From Roseimaritima sediminicola (GTDB lineage Bacteria; Planctomycetota; Planctomycetia; Pirellulales; Pirellulaceae): a DNA stretch of 63,754 bases. The position numbers and the translations under genes are program-made. Below, one piece after another: positions 24,030 to 32,144 of the stretch; position 1 is the stretch's first letter; each line of letters opens with the position of its first letter. The DNA lies in contig NZ_WIAD01000034.1 of NCBI RefSeq assembly GCF_009618275.1, positions 1 through 63,754 on the forward strand, in the 5' to 3' direction. Below the pieces are notes generated by a model. The model made no database searches, was not told where the DNA came from, and saw nothing but the letters and a program-made list of their open reading frames with translations.

Positions 24030-24958
24030 GCCAGTGCTCCTGCCAAGCCGTCTTCGTTATTGTCCTCTTCTCGCTTGTTGTCGCCAGATTTGGGACCTTC
24101 CAACGACCGCCCCATATCGCGATTGGCAAGTTCAGTGAACAATCGCAGGAAGACCTGGTCGCGTTTATCAAGCCGCTCGTTGATGTCTTCGAACAAGGCG
24201 ATATGCCGCGCGTTGGACCGCCGTCCGACAACAACAGCGCAGATGGCGATGAACCCCAGGCACCCGGACGATGCGGTTCCAATGATCATCCAGGTCTTGG
24301 CGTTGTTTTCGAGGGTGGTTTCCACACGGACCCGGCGAGCGGTCTCGGCAGCCGTTTGTTCACGAGTCTGGGCAACCTTCAGCTCAGTTTCCGCACGCCA
24401 TTTTTCGGTTTTCTCCTCCAGCGCAACCTGGGATTCCTCTTTGGCCTCGGCTGCGCCGCGGACATATCCCGCCTGCTCACCCCGCGCTTCCGCTTCCGCT
24501 GCAACCCTCGCTTTTTCGCTTGCCAATCGTGCCTCCAGATTGGCAAGTTTGGTTTCGTTCGCACGACGGAGGGCCTCGATCTTGGCTTCTGCCTCCTTCC
24601 CTGCTTCTTCCCGGCCCAACAGGCGTCCGGTTTCGAGGGCCCGCTGTTCGATGCGTTCTGCTTCCTCTCTCGTCCGGTCGAGTTCCGCTTCCAGTCGGTT
24701 CGCTTGACTTTCCAGACTGGACACTTGAGGAAGGAACTGTGAGCGAACTTCACGAGCAGCGGCCGAACGCGCATCTTCCTTCTGTTTGGCCAGCTCCTCT
24801 TCGGTGACACAGCCGACGCAGGTCGCGAGGACCATAAGCACCGTCGCGATAGGCAGGTAGTGAAAGACAGGAGAACTAGTCCGCAGCGATGAGCGATTGC
24901 GCTCATGGGCGGGAGTGCGCCAGCAAGTAGATGAAAGTTGAATAGTTTTATTAGTCAC
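24026..24958 (-). CDS. Putative lipoprotein with long coiled coil and C-terminal membrane helix
   Basis: A 310-residue protein. A hydrophobic stretch at about 34-48 leads into candidate lipobox cysteines C47 and C50 (LATCVGC). Residues 52-215 form one long charged coiled coil. A second hydrophobic helix at about 223-245 is followed by a polar tail. It could therefore bridge two membranes or anchor twice. It is the first gene of the mobilisation operon and is coupled to the channel gene. No family was recognised. If C47/C50 is not lipidated, the first hydrophobic stretch would be a signal anchor. Confidence 0.7.
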   Translation of the reverse strand: MTNKTIQLSSTCWRTPAHERNRSSLRTSSPVFHYLPIATVLMVLATCVGCVTEEELAKQKEDARSAAAREVRSQFLPQVSSLESQANRLEAELDRTREEAERIEQRALETGRLLGREEAGKEAEAKIEALRRANETKLANLEARLASEKARVAAEAEARGEQAGYVRGAAEAKEESQVALEEKTEKWRAETELKVAQTREQTAAETARRVRVETTLENNAKTWMIIGTASSGCLGFIAICAVVVGRRSNARHIALFEDINERLDKRDQVFLRLFTELANRDMGRSLEGPKSGDNKREEDNNEDGLAGALA

Positions 24959-25115
24959 GGATTACGTTCCTGAAGTGGAAGGGACGGATTCTTTTCGGAC
25001 ATACCGGCAACCGCAAAGTACGGGGTCCGCTCGTATGTTCTTTAGGCTCCATTCGTGTATGAGATGCTGTGAGATATATGGTCGCTTCTCGATCTCAACG
25101 TGACCTCAGCTCTGG

Positions 25116-25352
25116 TTAGAAATGTTTCTTTTGAGGGGTAACGGCTGCTAGGGCCGTTTGGTGGTGGCGTTCTAGGTAATCAGCGAGGGAACTCACATCG
25201 ATACGGATCTGCCCGCGTAGGCGGTATACAGCAATTTTTCGATCACGAATTTCCCGGTATATAAAGGAAGTGGATGTACCGGTGATCTCAGCGATCTCCG
25301 CGACCGTTCTCAGTCGTTCTGCTGGATTGCTTAATGGATGCGTGTGTGTCAT
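25116..25352 (-). CDS. AlpA/excisionase-family helix-turn-helix protein
   Basis: A 78-residue protein with a MerR-like excisionase-type HTH: RLRTVAEIAEITGTSTSFIY, a basic wing KIAVYRLRGQIRID, then SLADYLERHH. This is the standard pattern of small recombination directionality factors and AlpA-type regulators in integrative elements. The ATG at 25352 is chosen since the domain starts soon after; a longer frame to 25448 adds a tail of atypical composition. It lies 157 bp upstream of the mobilisation operon on the same strand and may control that operon or integrase direction. Confidence 0.82.
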   Translation of the reverse strand: MTHTHPLSNPAERLRTVAEIAEITGTSTSFIYREIRDRKIAVYRLRGQIRIDVSSLADYLERHHQTALAAVTPQKKHF

Positions 25353-25888
25353 TGGGTACGTCGCTGGGGCGGCACGAAGGTATCGCGAGGCGGCATTAAA
25401 GAACGCATTGGCTAATTCCGGGAGATTTAGCGAGGCGGACGGAGCCACAAATTGTCTAAATCCGGCTAATCATTCGGCGAGCTACGACTGGCTCGACAAG
25501 CGTCAAGACAAGTTGGCGTTGCGCGAAGACTTATGGCGTACCCAAGTCGTCTTCATCATCTGCGGTCGGGCTGCAACTCAACTCGCGGCAGGCGCCACTG
25601 TTAGTGCGCGCAACGAAACGTAAGATCTGTGAAAGCACGCGGGCGACAGAACGTCCGCTACGCAAGCAGTTGCCGCAGAGGGGCAACGAAGGTTTCTGCG
25701 AAAGCATGACTCGAATCCCCGTGAAGGTTCGAGTTGGCAATCCATAGCCATCGAGCGAAGAAAGCAACCCAGCTGTCCGCTACAGGCCGCTACCAGTGTC
25801 GCCTATTGCTCTCCCTGGCGGCAGTATCCGCGAGGTAAAAGCGAGTCACCCCTGCGACATCCGTAATTTTACCAGAGAATGCCGGAAG
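25353..25888. other. Intergenic, no gene recognised
   Basis: About 535 bp without a supportable gene. A 7-bp inverted repeat (ACTCGAA ... TTCGAGT, near 25710-25735) lies here and could be a terminator-like or binding hairpin, but no T-run follows. Short ORFs on both strands lack signals. Confidence 0.45.
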
Positions 25889-26959
25889 TCAACAGGGTTC
25901 CGGCTTGTTTTCCGGGAATTCTAGTCTGGGCCATCTGTCGAGCGTGTCGACATTCTTGCGTTTGGCATCGGCGAAACGGAACTCTAGGCCGTGCTTTTTG
26001 GCAGAACTCACGGTAACTGGCTGCCCGTATAACACAACATTTGTGAAGTGTTTTCGCCATCTCTTGGCTAGCAGCTTAATCGCCTCGAGCTTTTCCTGCT
26101 CAAGTGGTTCGCTATTTTCTGTCGGGTTCTCTGCTTTGGCTCGGAATAGGTTTGTAAGAGCGTTGCCATCAACATCAGATGGAGCTGCAATCGAATCAGG
26201 AAACAGTTTTCTAGCGGTGGGAAAGATATCCTCGGCTATTGCACGTCGTCGAACATCCATATCTTGTTCAACCACCTTGAGTCGCTTGATTGCCGCGTCA
26301 CGAATACGGCGGAGAGATCGCTTAGTTAAACTATTGAATCCGCTGCGATGACCTTGCTCAAAATCTTTCGCGAGAAGCAATTCTTGCGTCGGTTGTGCAG
26401 AAGCGGTGGGCTTGGGTAATCGCTTTTTTCCGTTTGATATTTCTTCGGGCCTCCCTCCCTTGTTTTCACTCTGCCCGATTTCGACGGCCTTTGCAAAGTC
26501 ATTTTTGATGGATCTGATAATGGAGTAGCCCCGGGCAGTAAACATCGCGGCGGCCTTCATGCGATCGGAGGAGTAGCCGATCTCCTGCAGATTACCAAGG
26601 TCCTTGAGCAATAGGTGTGATACTCCGAACAATGCTTGCTCGAGTTCATCGCAGACCGGTGTCGGCGAAAACGAACTAGGAAAGCGCCGAAGCAAAGCGA
26701 CAAGCTCTTTCGATACCCGTTCGCTAAGTTGCAGGTAATCAAACGGACGAAGCCGCTTCGCTGTGATGCTATACCGATCTTTCTGCCGTTTGGACTGCTT
26801 GAAAATCCATAGATGGCGTCCCTGTAAAGACGTGAATCGTCCAGGGTAGTAGTCACCTTCGCGGTCCTCAAACTCACCTTCGAAAAGCTTCAGGTCTCGC
26901 GGCTTCGTCCAAGGATATAGATCAGACGCCTCCCATTTAATGTCGCCTATTCGTAGCAC
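25889..26959 (-). CDS. Hypothetical protein, element cargo
   Basis: A 356-residue soluble protein with a GTG start at 26959. The N-terminal 70 residues are rich in aromatic and charged residues (beta-like), the centre is helical, and residues 200-300 are strongly charged helices (RSLRRIRDAAIKRLKVVEQD). No domain was recognised. It shares the strand of the integrase and the gene at 27214, 254 bp away. Position next to the integrase is typical of swapped cargo such as defence genes; there is no direct evidence for that here. Confidence 0.65.
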   Translation of the reverse strand: MLRIGDIKWEASDLYPWTKPRDLKLFEGEFEDREGDYYPGRFTSLQGRHLWIFKQSKRQKDRYSITAKRLRPFDYLQLSERVSKELVALLRRFPSSFSPTPVCDELEQALFGVSHLLLKDLGNLQEIGYSSDRMKAAAMFTARGYSIIRSIKNDFAKAVEIGQSENKGGRPEEISNGKKRLPKPTASAQPTQELLLAKDFEQGHRSGFNSLTKRSLRRIRDAAIKRLKVVEQDMDVRRRAIAEDIFPTARKLFPDSIAAPSDVDGNALTNLFRAKAENPTENSEPLEQEKLEAIKLLAKRWRKHFTNVVLYGQPVTVSSAKKHGLEFRFADAKRKNVDTLDRWPRLEFPENKPEPC

Positions 26960-27213
26960 GGTCGATCGGACAACATGTGGAACAGTTTGTTTTGTTATTT
27001 CATTGAAGACGACATGATAATCCCGGGAGCTAGTGTCAAATATTGCGGTTATGTGATGCTGGCCATAAATAGAATGAACGGGGCCAATGGCTTCAGGGTT
27101 GCCAGGGTTCGTCAGTCGAGACTCATCGCAGAGGCTGTTGTCGATGCGTCTGACATCCCCTTGGCTAATGCCAAAGGACGCCAGCCATTCTTTCTTAGTT
27201 TTAGTGTCGATCG

Positions 27214-28116
27214 CTATCTCCAGCGTTTTGGTCCTTGGTAGAGGAATTTTATGAAGTGCCGCAATGTTCGTCTTCTTCGCGGCGCAAGTTTATATGCGTT
27301 TATGAGATCCAGTGTGAACAACTCAAAGCCGTCGTTGTCAATGAACGGGGGGGTGTGGGCGGAGCTGCTTGAAAATCCCATTCGCTTTGCCATTGGCCAG
27401 CCTGTATATCGTTTAGACAATGGACACATGAGCTTTGGGAATACTGAGTCAGTGTTATCGATCAGGCGTGGTCGATCCAGTGCCTCGTCCCAGGTCATGC
27501 GCGGTAGCATCATCCCAATTTGTTCTGCGAGATCTCGCAGGACTTTAGGGCCCTGCCGCTCTCTGGGCCTACGCCGTGAGTTCGTAAAGGGTTGTCTTAA
27601 CTCCGGCAAGCAAACGCATCCTGTGATGAATAGATGCTTGATAGAATGGGGTTTGTAATGGCTTCTAACGATCGCGTTGGCTGGAACGGACAGCAGCGAG
27701 AACTCTCTATTTAAGTATCGTTCATAGCCCTTCTCGGAGAGTGGGTTCACAGAGCTGAATCCAATGATCGGACCAAAGTCGATCTGTTTTGGCCCGCGTG
27801 CAAGGTTAAGGTTCAAGATCATGCGTTGGTCTGGGTCGCTGGATACGACAAAGCAGTCGGGGCATCGTCGCAGACGTTGCTCCAGTGGCGAGAGGAAGCC
27901 GTCCTCATAGCATTCCTCAAACCCGTATGCGATGTGACGCATTGTGGTTAACAGGTTGCACGCTGTTTTCCAAATAGGAGGATGCTCTTGCCATGTCGTC
28001 CAGTCGATGCTGTATAGCTCATCTGAGGCTGGCAGTAGGCTTCTGCAGGCCTGGAAGTTCTTCCAGATTTCTTGGGCATCATTTCCATCGATCGTAACGA
28101 CCCGCTTGCGAACCAT
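27214..28116 (-). CDS. Hypothetical protein adjacent to integrase
   Basis: A 300-residue protein without a recognised domain. It has a CPDC motif near residue 85 (RRCPDCFVVSSDPDQR), a lone zinc-knuckle-like pair. The C-terminus is basic (APRRRRTLRHF). The ATG at 28116 has GGAG upstream; a TTG at 28140 would overlap the end of the integrase by 8 bp. It lies directly downstream of the integrase on the same strand and is probably cotranscribed. A nucleic-acid role is suggested only by the basic tail. Confidence 0.65.
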   Translation of the reverse strand: MVRKRVVTIDGNDAQEIWKNFQACRSLLPASDELYSIDWTTWQEHPPIWKTACNLLTTMRHIAYGFEECYEDGFLSPLEQRLRRCPDCFVVSSDPDQRMILNLNLARGPKQIDFGPIIGFSSVNPLSEKGYERYLNREFSLLSVPANAIVRSHYKPHSIKHLFITGCVCLPELRQPFTNSRRRPRERQGPKVLRDLAEQIGMMLPRMTWDEALDRPRLIDNTDSVFPKLMCPLSKRYTGWPMAKRMGFSSSSAHTPPFIDNDGFELFTLDLINAYKLAPRRRRTLRHFIKFLYQGPKRWR

Positions 28117-28132
28117 TGTAAATGTCTCCAGC

Positions 28133-29203
28133 TCAGCCAATTGCCCGTTTCGCTTGTAGTCGCAGATGTTCGGGGTTTTTCAGGAGATGCGAGTACGTTC
28201 TCGCGACCATAGTTGTGTCACGATGTCCCATTAATCCGGCTACGGCAGTTGAATCCACGCCGTTTTGAAGTGCATTGGTGGCATAGGTGTGACGAGCACC
28301 ATAAGCCATGACTGGTAGGTCATAGCCAAGTTCTTTTGCCGCTTTCGTTCGGATGCGTTTCATGCGGCAGACAATGGCATCCTTCGTCCAAGGACGGTTT
28401 TTTGTGTTGCGAAACAGGGGGCCGGTTGGCTGTTTGCTTGCCAGGCGATCAAGAATCGCCTTTGCTTCTTCAACTAGATAGATGACCCGTCGCTCGAGCT
28501 GCCCCTTCGAGTTCTTTATTTCAAAGATGACTTGGTCGCCGTGAATGTTCCTCGCTTCCACTTTCCGAGCTTCCGTCGGACGGCAGCCAGTCAGGGCGAG
28601 GAATTGGAGGAAATCCACCAGCGGGCCGGTGGCATGTTTCATGATGGCCTCCCATTCAGCGGGGCTGTAGCAGACGTCGCGTCGCTTTCTTTCCGGTCGC
28701 TTCATGGTCGCAATCGGATTGGCGTCGATGTGCCCGCGTTCGACCGCCCAGCTAAGCATTCGCATGACGGAGCCGGCGGCGTCGCTCTGAGAGGTCGAGC
28801 TGAGTTTTCTGCCCTTCGCTTTCGCGCCATCCTTCTGTGCCTGGGCGATTTCAGCTTTCGTCGGTTCTGCACGCAGTTGCTCATACCATCCGCAAACATG
28901 GTGCCCCTTGAGGTCGCCGGCCTTCATCCGTTTCCCAATGTGCCCAATGAAGGATCGCAGGTAGTGACGTAACTGATCGTACGTCCGCGGGGCGCGATTG
29001 TCCTCGACCCAGTCCAGATAGAGCTGGCACAGATCGTAGAGTGTGGTGCACTGGGCCGCCGCATCGATCGGGCGAGCCATCAGTTCGTGGAACTTCTTGT
29101 CCGCTGCTGCCCGGTCTTTTCCGAGCGGAATTCGGCGGCCATCGATCGTGCAGTAGAACGTGCCGGTTTGCTTGCGGCACCAGACTTTTGGGGGGCGTCC
29201 CAT
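28133..29203 (-). CDS. int: tRNA-proximal tyrosine integrase
   Basis: A 356-residue phage-type integrase. The core-binding domain covers about 50-165 and the catalytic domain 175-350, with R208 in LTGCRPTEAR, YGARHTYAT at 301-309 (Tyr replaces the first catalytic His, as in several planctomycete integrases I recall), H327 in GLMGHRDT and nucleophile Y337. The ATG at 29203 has GGAGATGG upstream and is preferred to the 29251 start. Its promoter side contains a perfect 15-bp inverted repeat and the tRNA-Pro 3' end 111 bp away. It should catalyse integration and, with the HTH protein at 25116, excision. Confidence 0.93.
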   Translation of the reverse strand: MGRPPKVWCRKQTGTFYCTIDGRRIPLGKDRAAADKKFHELMARPIDAAAQCTTLYDLCQLYLDWVEDNRAPRTYDQLRHYLRSFIGHIGKRMKAGDLKGHHVCGWYEQLRAEPTKAEIAQAQKDGAKAKGRKLSSTSQSDAAGSVMRMLSWAVERGHIDANPIATMKRPERKRRDVCYSPAEWEAIMKHATGPLVDFLQFLALTGCRPTEARKVEARNIHGDQVIFEIKNSKGQLERRVIYLVEEAKAILDRLASKQPTGPLFRNTKNRPWTKDAIVCRMKRIRTKAAKELGYDLPVMAYGARHTYATNALQNGVDSTAVAGLMGHRDTTMVARTYSHLLKNPEHLRLQAKRAIG

Positions 29204-29228
29204 CGAACCATCTCCAACGTTTAGTGAC

Positions 29229-29263
29229 GAGTAAAGTGACTTGCGGGTCAAGTCACTTTACTC
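29229..29263. promoter_or_regulatory. Perfect 15-bp inverted repeat between integrase and tRNA
   Basis: Two 15-bp arms (29229-29243 and 29249-29263, arm GAGTAAAGTGACTTG) are perfect inverted copies around a 5-bp spacer CGGGT. The site lies between the integrase start and the att site, so it could be an operator for integrase control, an accessory recombination site or a hairpin in the integrase leader. Confidence 0.6.
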
Positions 29264-29314
29264 ATTGTTGGGGTTCGCGTCGATTGAGTCCAGCTTTTGC
29301 AGGGTTTTTCAAAG

Positions 29315-29388
29315 TCGGGGCGACTGGATTTGAACCAGCGACCTCTGCGTCCCGAACGCAGCGCTCTACCAGGCTGAGCCACGCCCCG
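29315..29388 (-). tRNA. tRNA-Pro (anticodon CGG), integration site
   Basis: The 74-nt minus-strand sequence folds as a tRNA: acceptor stem CGGGGCG/CGCCCCG with discriminator A, D-arm GGCTCAGCCTGGTAGAGC, anticodon stem CTGCG/CGCAG enclosing loop TTCGGGA, and T-arm with GGTTCAAATCC. The anticodon is CGG (proline). The 3' CCA is not encoded (AC then T). The 3' end points towards the integrase, so this is very likely the attachment site, with the intact tRNA restored by the element-end sequence or retained. Confidence 0.95.
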
Positions 29389-29587
29389 TGGCGTCGAGCG
29401 GGATTCTAACAAGCCCCGCCGGCCAGTTGAAGGCCTCTTTTTCGTCGATCCGCCGGGTTTGCCACTTGTGGATTTAACAGGTTGAAAGACGCTAGCGCTG
29501 CGTCAACAGTTGAGTTCAGAGGCTGGCCGTAGCTGAAGTCGCCCTGATTTGGACCTTCTCGCCGCTTCAGTCCAATCTCTGGCGAGA

Positions 29588-30298
29588 TCAGCTACCCGGC
29601 TGTCTGAAAACCTGGTTGGGGAGCGTGACGTGGAGGCTTTGCAGGGGACGGAGCATCCAGGGGTGCCAGTCCCGGGCGTGACACCTGCGGAGTGCTCCCG
29701 CTAGCGCTGCGATCGGCCCGCTGTGGCTGATCGCGATTACGGGGCCCGCTTTCGGCGCCCCGGCGACGTGCTGCTCGAACCACTCCTGCACGCGCCGCTG
29801 CAGCTCGCTGGTCGTTTCGCCGCCTGGCGGCCGGTACGTGTCCGGTCGCTCGATCAATCCGTCAAAGCCCACAGGGTCGCTGTCGTACGCTCGCTGCCAG
29901 CTCCACCCCTGCCACCGCCCAAAGTAACGCTCCTGCAGCCGTTCGTCCGCGATCACGGGGAGGGCTGCAGCGCCGGCCGGCGTGACCGCTCGAGCCGGCG
30001 AACTCGCTTCGGCCGGCGAACTCGCTTCGGCCGACGAACTCGCTTCGGCCGACGAACTTGCTTCGGCTGCTTCGGCCAGTCGTTCGGCCAGGTAACGCGT
30101 GCGCTGCAAACCGCTGTGGTAGATCGCTCGCGGGCGCACCTGCCGGGCGAGCTGGGCGGCGAGCTCCCGCGATTGCGCTTCGCCGCGGTCGCTGAGCGGG
30201 ACGTCGAGGGCTCCGTAACACCGGCCCTGCCACTGGTCGGCCACTTCGCCATGCCGGATCAGAATCAGGTCCGCCCGTTCGCTCACTCGCTCGATCAT
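29588..30298 (-). CDS. cobC: CobC-like phosphatase (alpha-ribazole phosphatase)
   Basis: A 236-residue histidine phosphatase of the phosphoglycerate-mutase fold. The catalytic RHGE is at 15-18, ERYFGRWQG at about 123-131 and SHSGPI near the C-terminus supplies the second histidine. In this locus it should remove the phosphate in the last step of nucleotide-loop assembly. The ATG at 30298 overlaps the cobS stop (ATGA), so the longer frame is rejected. Residues 77-102 are a tandem AEASSS/AEASSP repeat absent from normal family members. It is the last gene of the cobalamin locus. Confidence 0.85.
   Translation of the reverse strand: MIERVSERADLILIRHGEVADQWQGRCYGALDVPLSDRGEAQSRELAAQLARQVRPRAIYHSGLQRTRYLAERLAEAAEASSSAEASSSAEASSPAEASSPARAVTPAGAAALPVIADERLQERYFGRWQGWSWQRAYDSDPVGFDGLIERPDTYRPPGGETTSELQRRVQEWFEQHVAGAPKAGPVIAISHSGPIAALAGALRRCHARDWHPWMLRPLQSLHVTLPNQVFRQPGS
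29996..30067. repeat. 18-bp tandem repeat within cobC
   Basis: Four near-identical 18-bp units (GAACTCGCTTCGGCC plus three bases) encode the AEASSS/AEASSP repeats in frame. Unit length is a multiple of three, so copy-number change would not break the gene. Confidence 0.8.
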
Positions 30299-31080
30299 CG
30301 CAGGGTGGCTCCCAGCAGGACGATGCCCTGCACGACAAAGGCGACGCAGCCCAGCAGGTCGCCGGTCGTACCGCCCACCCGGCGAAGGATCCGCCGGCGG
30401 AATTCCCACAAGAAAACCCCGGTCACCAATAGCGATCCGGTCATGATCGCGGGTTCGAAAAACCAGAACGGCAACCACAGCGCGGCGCTGAACGCGGCCG
30501 CTGCGACGCCTCGACCGATGGGCTGGCGGCCGGCGACGTCGCCCGTTTTGGCTTCGCGCCCCACGGTTGGTGCGGTCGTGACCATCAAGGCCAGGATCGC
30601 CAAGCGACCGGACGCGGCACTACAGACGACGGCCGCCAGAACCCAGGCCGGCGGCTGAGTAAGAATCGTCGCCAGCGCAGCGGCGCGCAGCCCGATCCCG
30701 ATCGTGAGTCCGACCACGCCGTAGGTGCCCAGCCGACTGTCTCGCATGATCTCCAGCACCTGCTCGCGCGTCCAACCGCCGCCCAGCGCGTCGCAGCTGT
30801 CGGCAAGCGCGTCCTCGTGGAAGGCGCCGGTCAACCACGCTTCGCCACCCAGAGCCAACAACGCGGCGATCCACGGGGGAAAGCCCGCCCCAACGGCTGC
30901 GAGCAACATCGCGGCGGTCGCCAAACCGATCAGCCCTCCGACCAGCGGAAAGTACACCACGGCATGCTGCAGCCGGCGAAGGATCTTCTGTGGGTCCTCG
31001 TCGACGGTGACGCCGGGCATGGGCACGGGCAGCCGCGTTAAAAACTGCACAGCGGCGACAAAGTACTGCAGCTCGCTCAT
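30295..31080 (-). CDS. cobS: Adenosylcobinamide-GDP ribazoletransferase
   Basis: A 261-residue integral membrane protein of the CobS (cobalamin-5-phosphate synthase) family. The N-terminus FVAAVQFLTRLPVPMPGV is characteristic, followed by the acidic DALADSCDALGGGW motif and multiple membrane helices. It joins alpha-ribazole to adenosylcobinamide-GDP in the membrane. The ATG at 31080 overlaps the cobT stop by 4 bp. It is not the CobS subunit of cobaltochelatase. Confidence 0.93.
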   Translation of the reverse strand: MSELQYFVAAVQFLTRLPVPMPGVTVDEDPQKILRRLQHAVVYFPLVGGLIGLATAAMLLAAVGAGFPPWIAALLALGGEAWLTGAFHEDALADSCDALGGGWTREQVLEIMRDSRLGTYGVVGLTIGIGLRAAALATILTQPPAWVLAAVVCSAASGRLAILALMVTTAPTVGREAKTGDVAGRQPIGRGVAAAAFSAALWLPFWFFEPAIMTGSLLVTGVFLWEFRRRILRRVGGTTGDLLGCVAFVVQGIVLLGATLR

Positions 31081-32144
31081 CCCAGTTCGTCCAGCGTCGC
31101 CATGTCGGTGATCATCGCGGCGGCCAGGTCCAACAGCGGCAGCGCCGCCAGGGCTCCACTGCCCTCCCCTAGCCGCATGCCCAGATCCAGGACCGGTTCG
31201 AGGCCGAGCCGACTGAGGGCCCACCGGTGAGCCGGTTCGCTGGAACGATGGCCGGCGATCATGGCGTGTCGCGTTCCGGGCCGGATGGCTTCGGCGATCA
31301 AGGCCGCGGCGGTGGCGATCACGCCGTCGACCAGCAGCGTCGCTCGCAGGGCGGCACCGGTCGCAAAAAAACCGGCCAACGCAACGATCTCCAGCCCGCC
31401 GACTTCGCAGGCGATGCGTTTGGGGTCTCGGGTACCAAGCGCCTCGACGCGCTCGATCGCCGTGGCGACCACGCGCCGTTTACGGTCGAGTTGCTCGGGC
31501 GTGGCTCCCGCACCCGGGCCGACCAACGCTTCCGCGCTCTCCACCGCTTCGCCCCCGCTCCGACTGGCCAGCTCGAGCAGCCCGATCAGGCAGCTGGCCG
31601 AGGTCGTATTGCCGATGCCCATCTCGCCGCCGATCAACAACCGGTGGCCGTTTTGACAAGCCGCTTCAGCTCGTGACGCTCCGGTTTGCCAAGCGTGATC
31701 GAAGTCGGCCTCGTCCATTGCGGCTTCGCGCATCAGGTTCGCGGTGCCTCGTCGCGCCGCCGCGTCGATCAACCCCGAAGCGCTGGCCGGCGGCGACAAC
31801 AGACCGACGTCGACGACTTCGTAATCGCACTCCAGCGACCGCGCCCACACGCCGCTGGCCGTCCGTCCCTGTTGCATCACGCCGGCCACGGCGGCCGTGA
31901 CGCTGCTGGGCCACGCGGTCACCCCTTCGTCCACGACGCCATGGTCCGCCGCGAACACGGTCACCTGCCGCGGCCGAGTCTGCGGGGTCAGCGTTTGCTG
32001 GATCAGGCACAGCCGCCGAGCCAGCGCCTCGATCGCTCCGAGGCTGCCCGGCGGTTTACACAGCTGATCCAGCCGGCGATCGACCGCGTCGGGGTCGAAA
32101 GGATCGGTCGCTTGACGTGCGACGGGTTTGCATGGGTCGTTCAT
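31077..32144 (-). CDS. cobT: Nicotinate-nucleotide-dimethylbenzimidazole phosphoribosyltransferase
   Basis: A 355-residue enzyme that activates the lower ligand base to alpha-ribazole phosphate. Family motifs: KPPGSLGAIEALA at 30-42, FAADHGV at 64-70, GEMGIGNTTSA at 173-183, GPGAG at 209-213 and LGEGSGA at 325-331, where E327 is the catalytic base. The length matches the family. It starts with an ATGA overlap after the cobN-like gene. Confidence 0.96.
   Translation of the reverse strand: MNDPCKPVARQATDPFDPDAVDRRLDQLCKPPGSLGAIEALARRLCLIQQTLTPQTRPRQVTVFAADHGVVDEGVTAWPSSVTAAVAGVMQQGRTASGVWARSLECDYEVVDVGLLSPPASASGLIDAAARRGTANLMREAAMDEADFDHAWQTGASRAEAACQNGHRLLIGGEMGIGNTTSASCLIGLLELASRSGGEAVESAEALVGPGAGATPEQLDRKRRVVATAIERVEALGTRDPKRIACEVGGLEIVALAGFFATGAALRATLLVDGVIATAAALIAEAIRPGTRHAMIAGHRSSEPAHRWALSRLGLEPVLDLGMRLGEGSGALAALPLLDLAAAMITDMATLDELG

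Larger units (their letters stand above)
1..29314. mobile_element. Integrated mobilisable element with plasmid replicon (right part; left end outside window)
   Basis: The block ends at the 3' end of a tRNA-Pro gene and contains a tRNA-proximal tyrosine integrase, RepA-type initiator, ParA, Toprim primase, ArdC, a toxin-antitoxin pair, a MOBF relaxase and a T4SS coupling protein. Base composition is visibly lower in GC and more uneven than the cobalamin locus beyond the tRNA, especially at 4.6-8.8 kb. No duplicate of the tRNA 3' end was noticed inside the window, so the left attachment site is probably upstream of position 1. A VirB4-type ATPase and pilus genes are absent from the visible part; it may be mobilisable rather than self-transmissible, or they may lie to the left. 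Confidence 0.8.

Noticed and set aside
30295-31080. Cobaltochelatase subunit CobS for the CobN-like protein
   Set aside because: Sequence is the membrane ribazoletransferase CobS; it has no AAA+ motifs.
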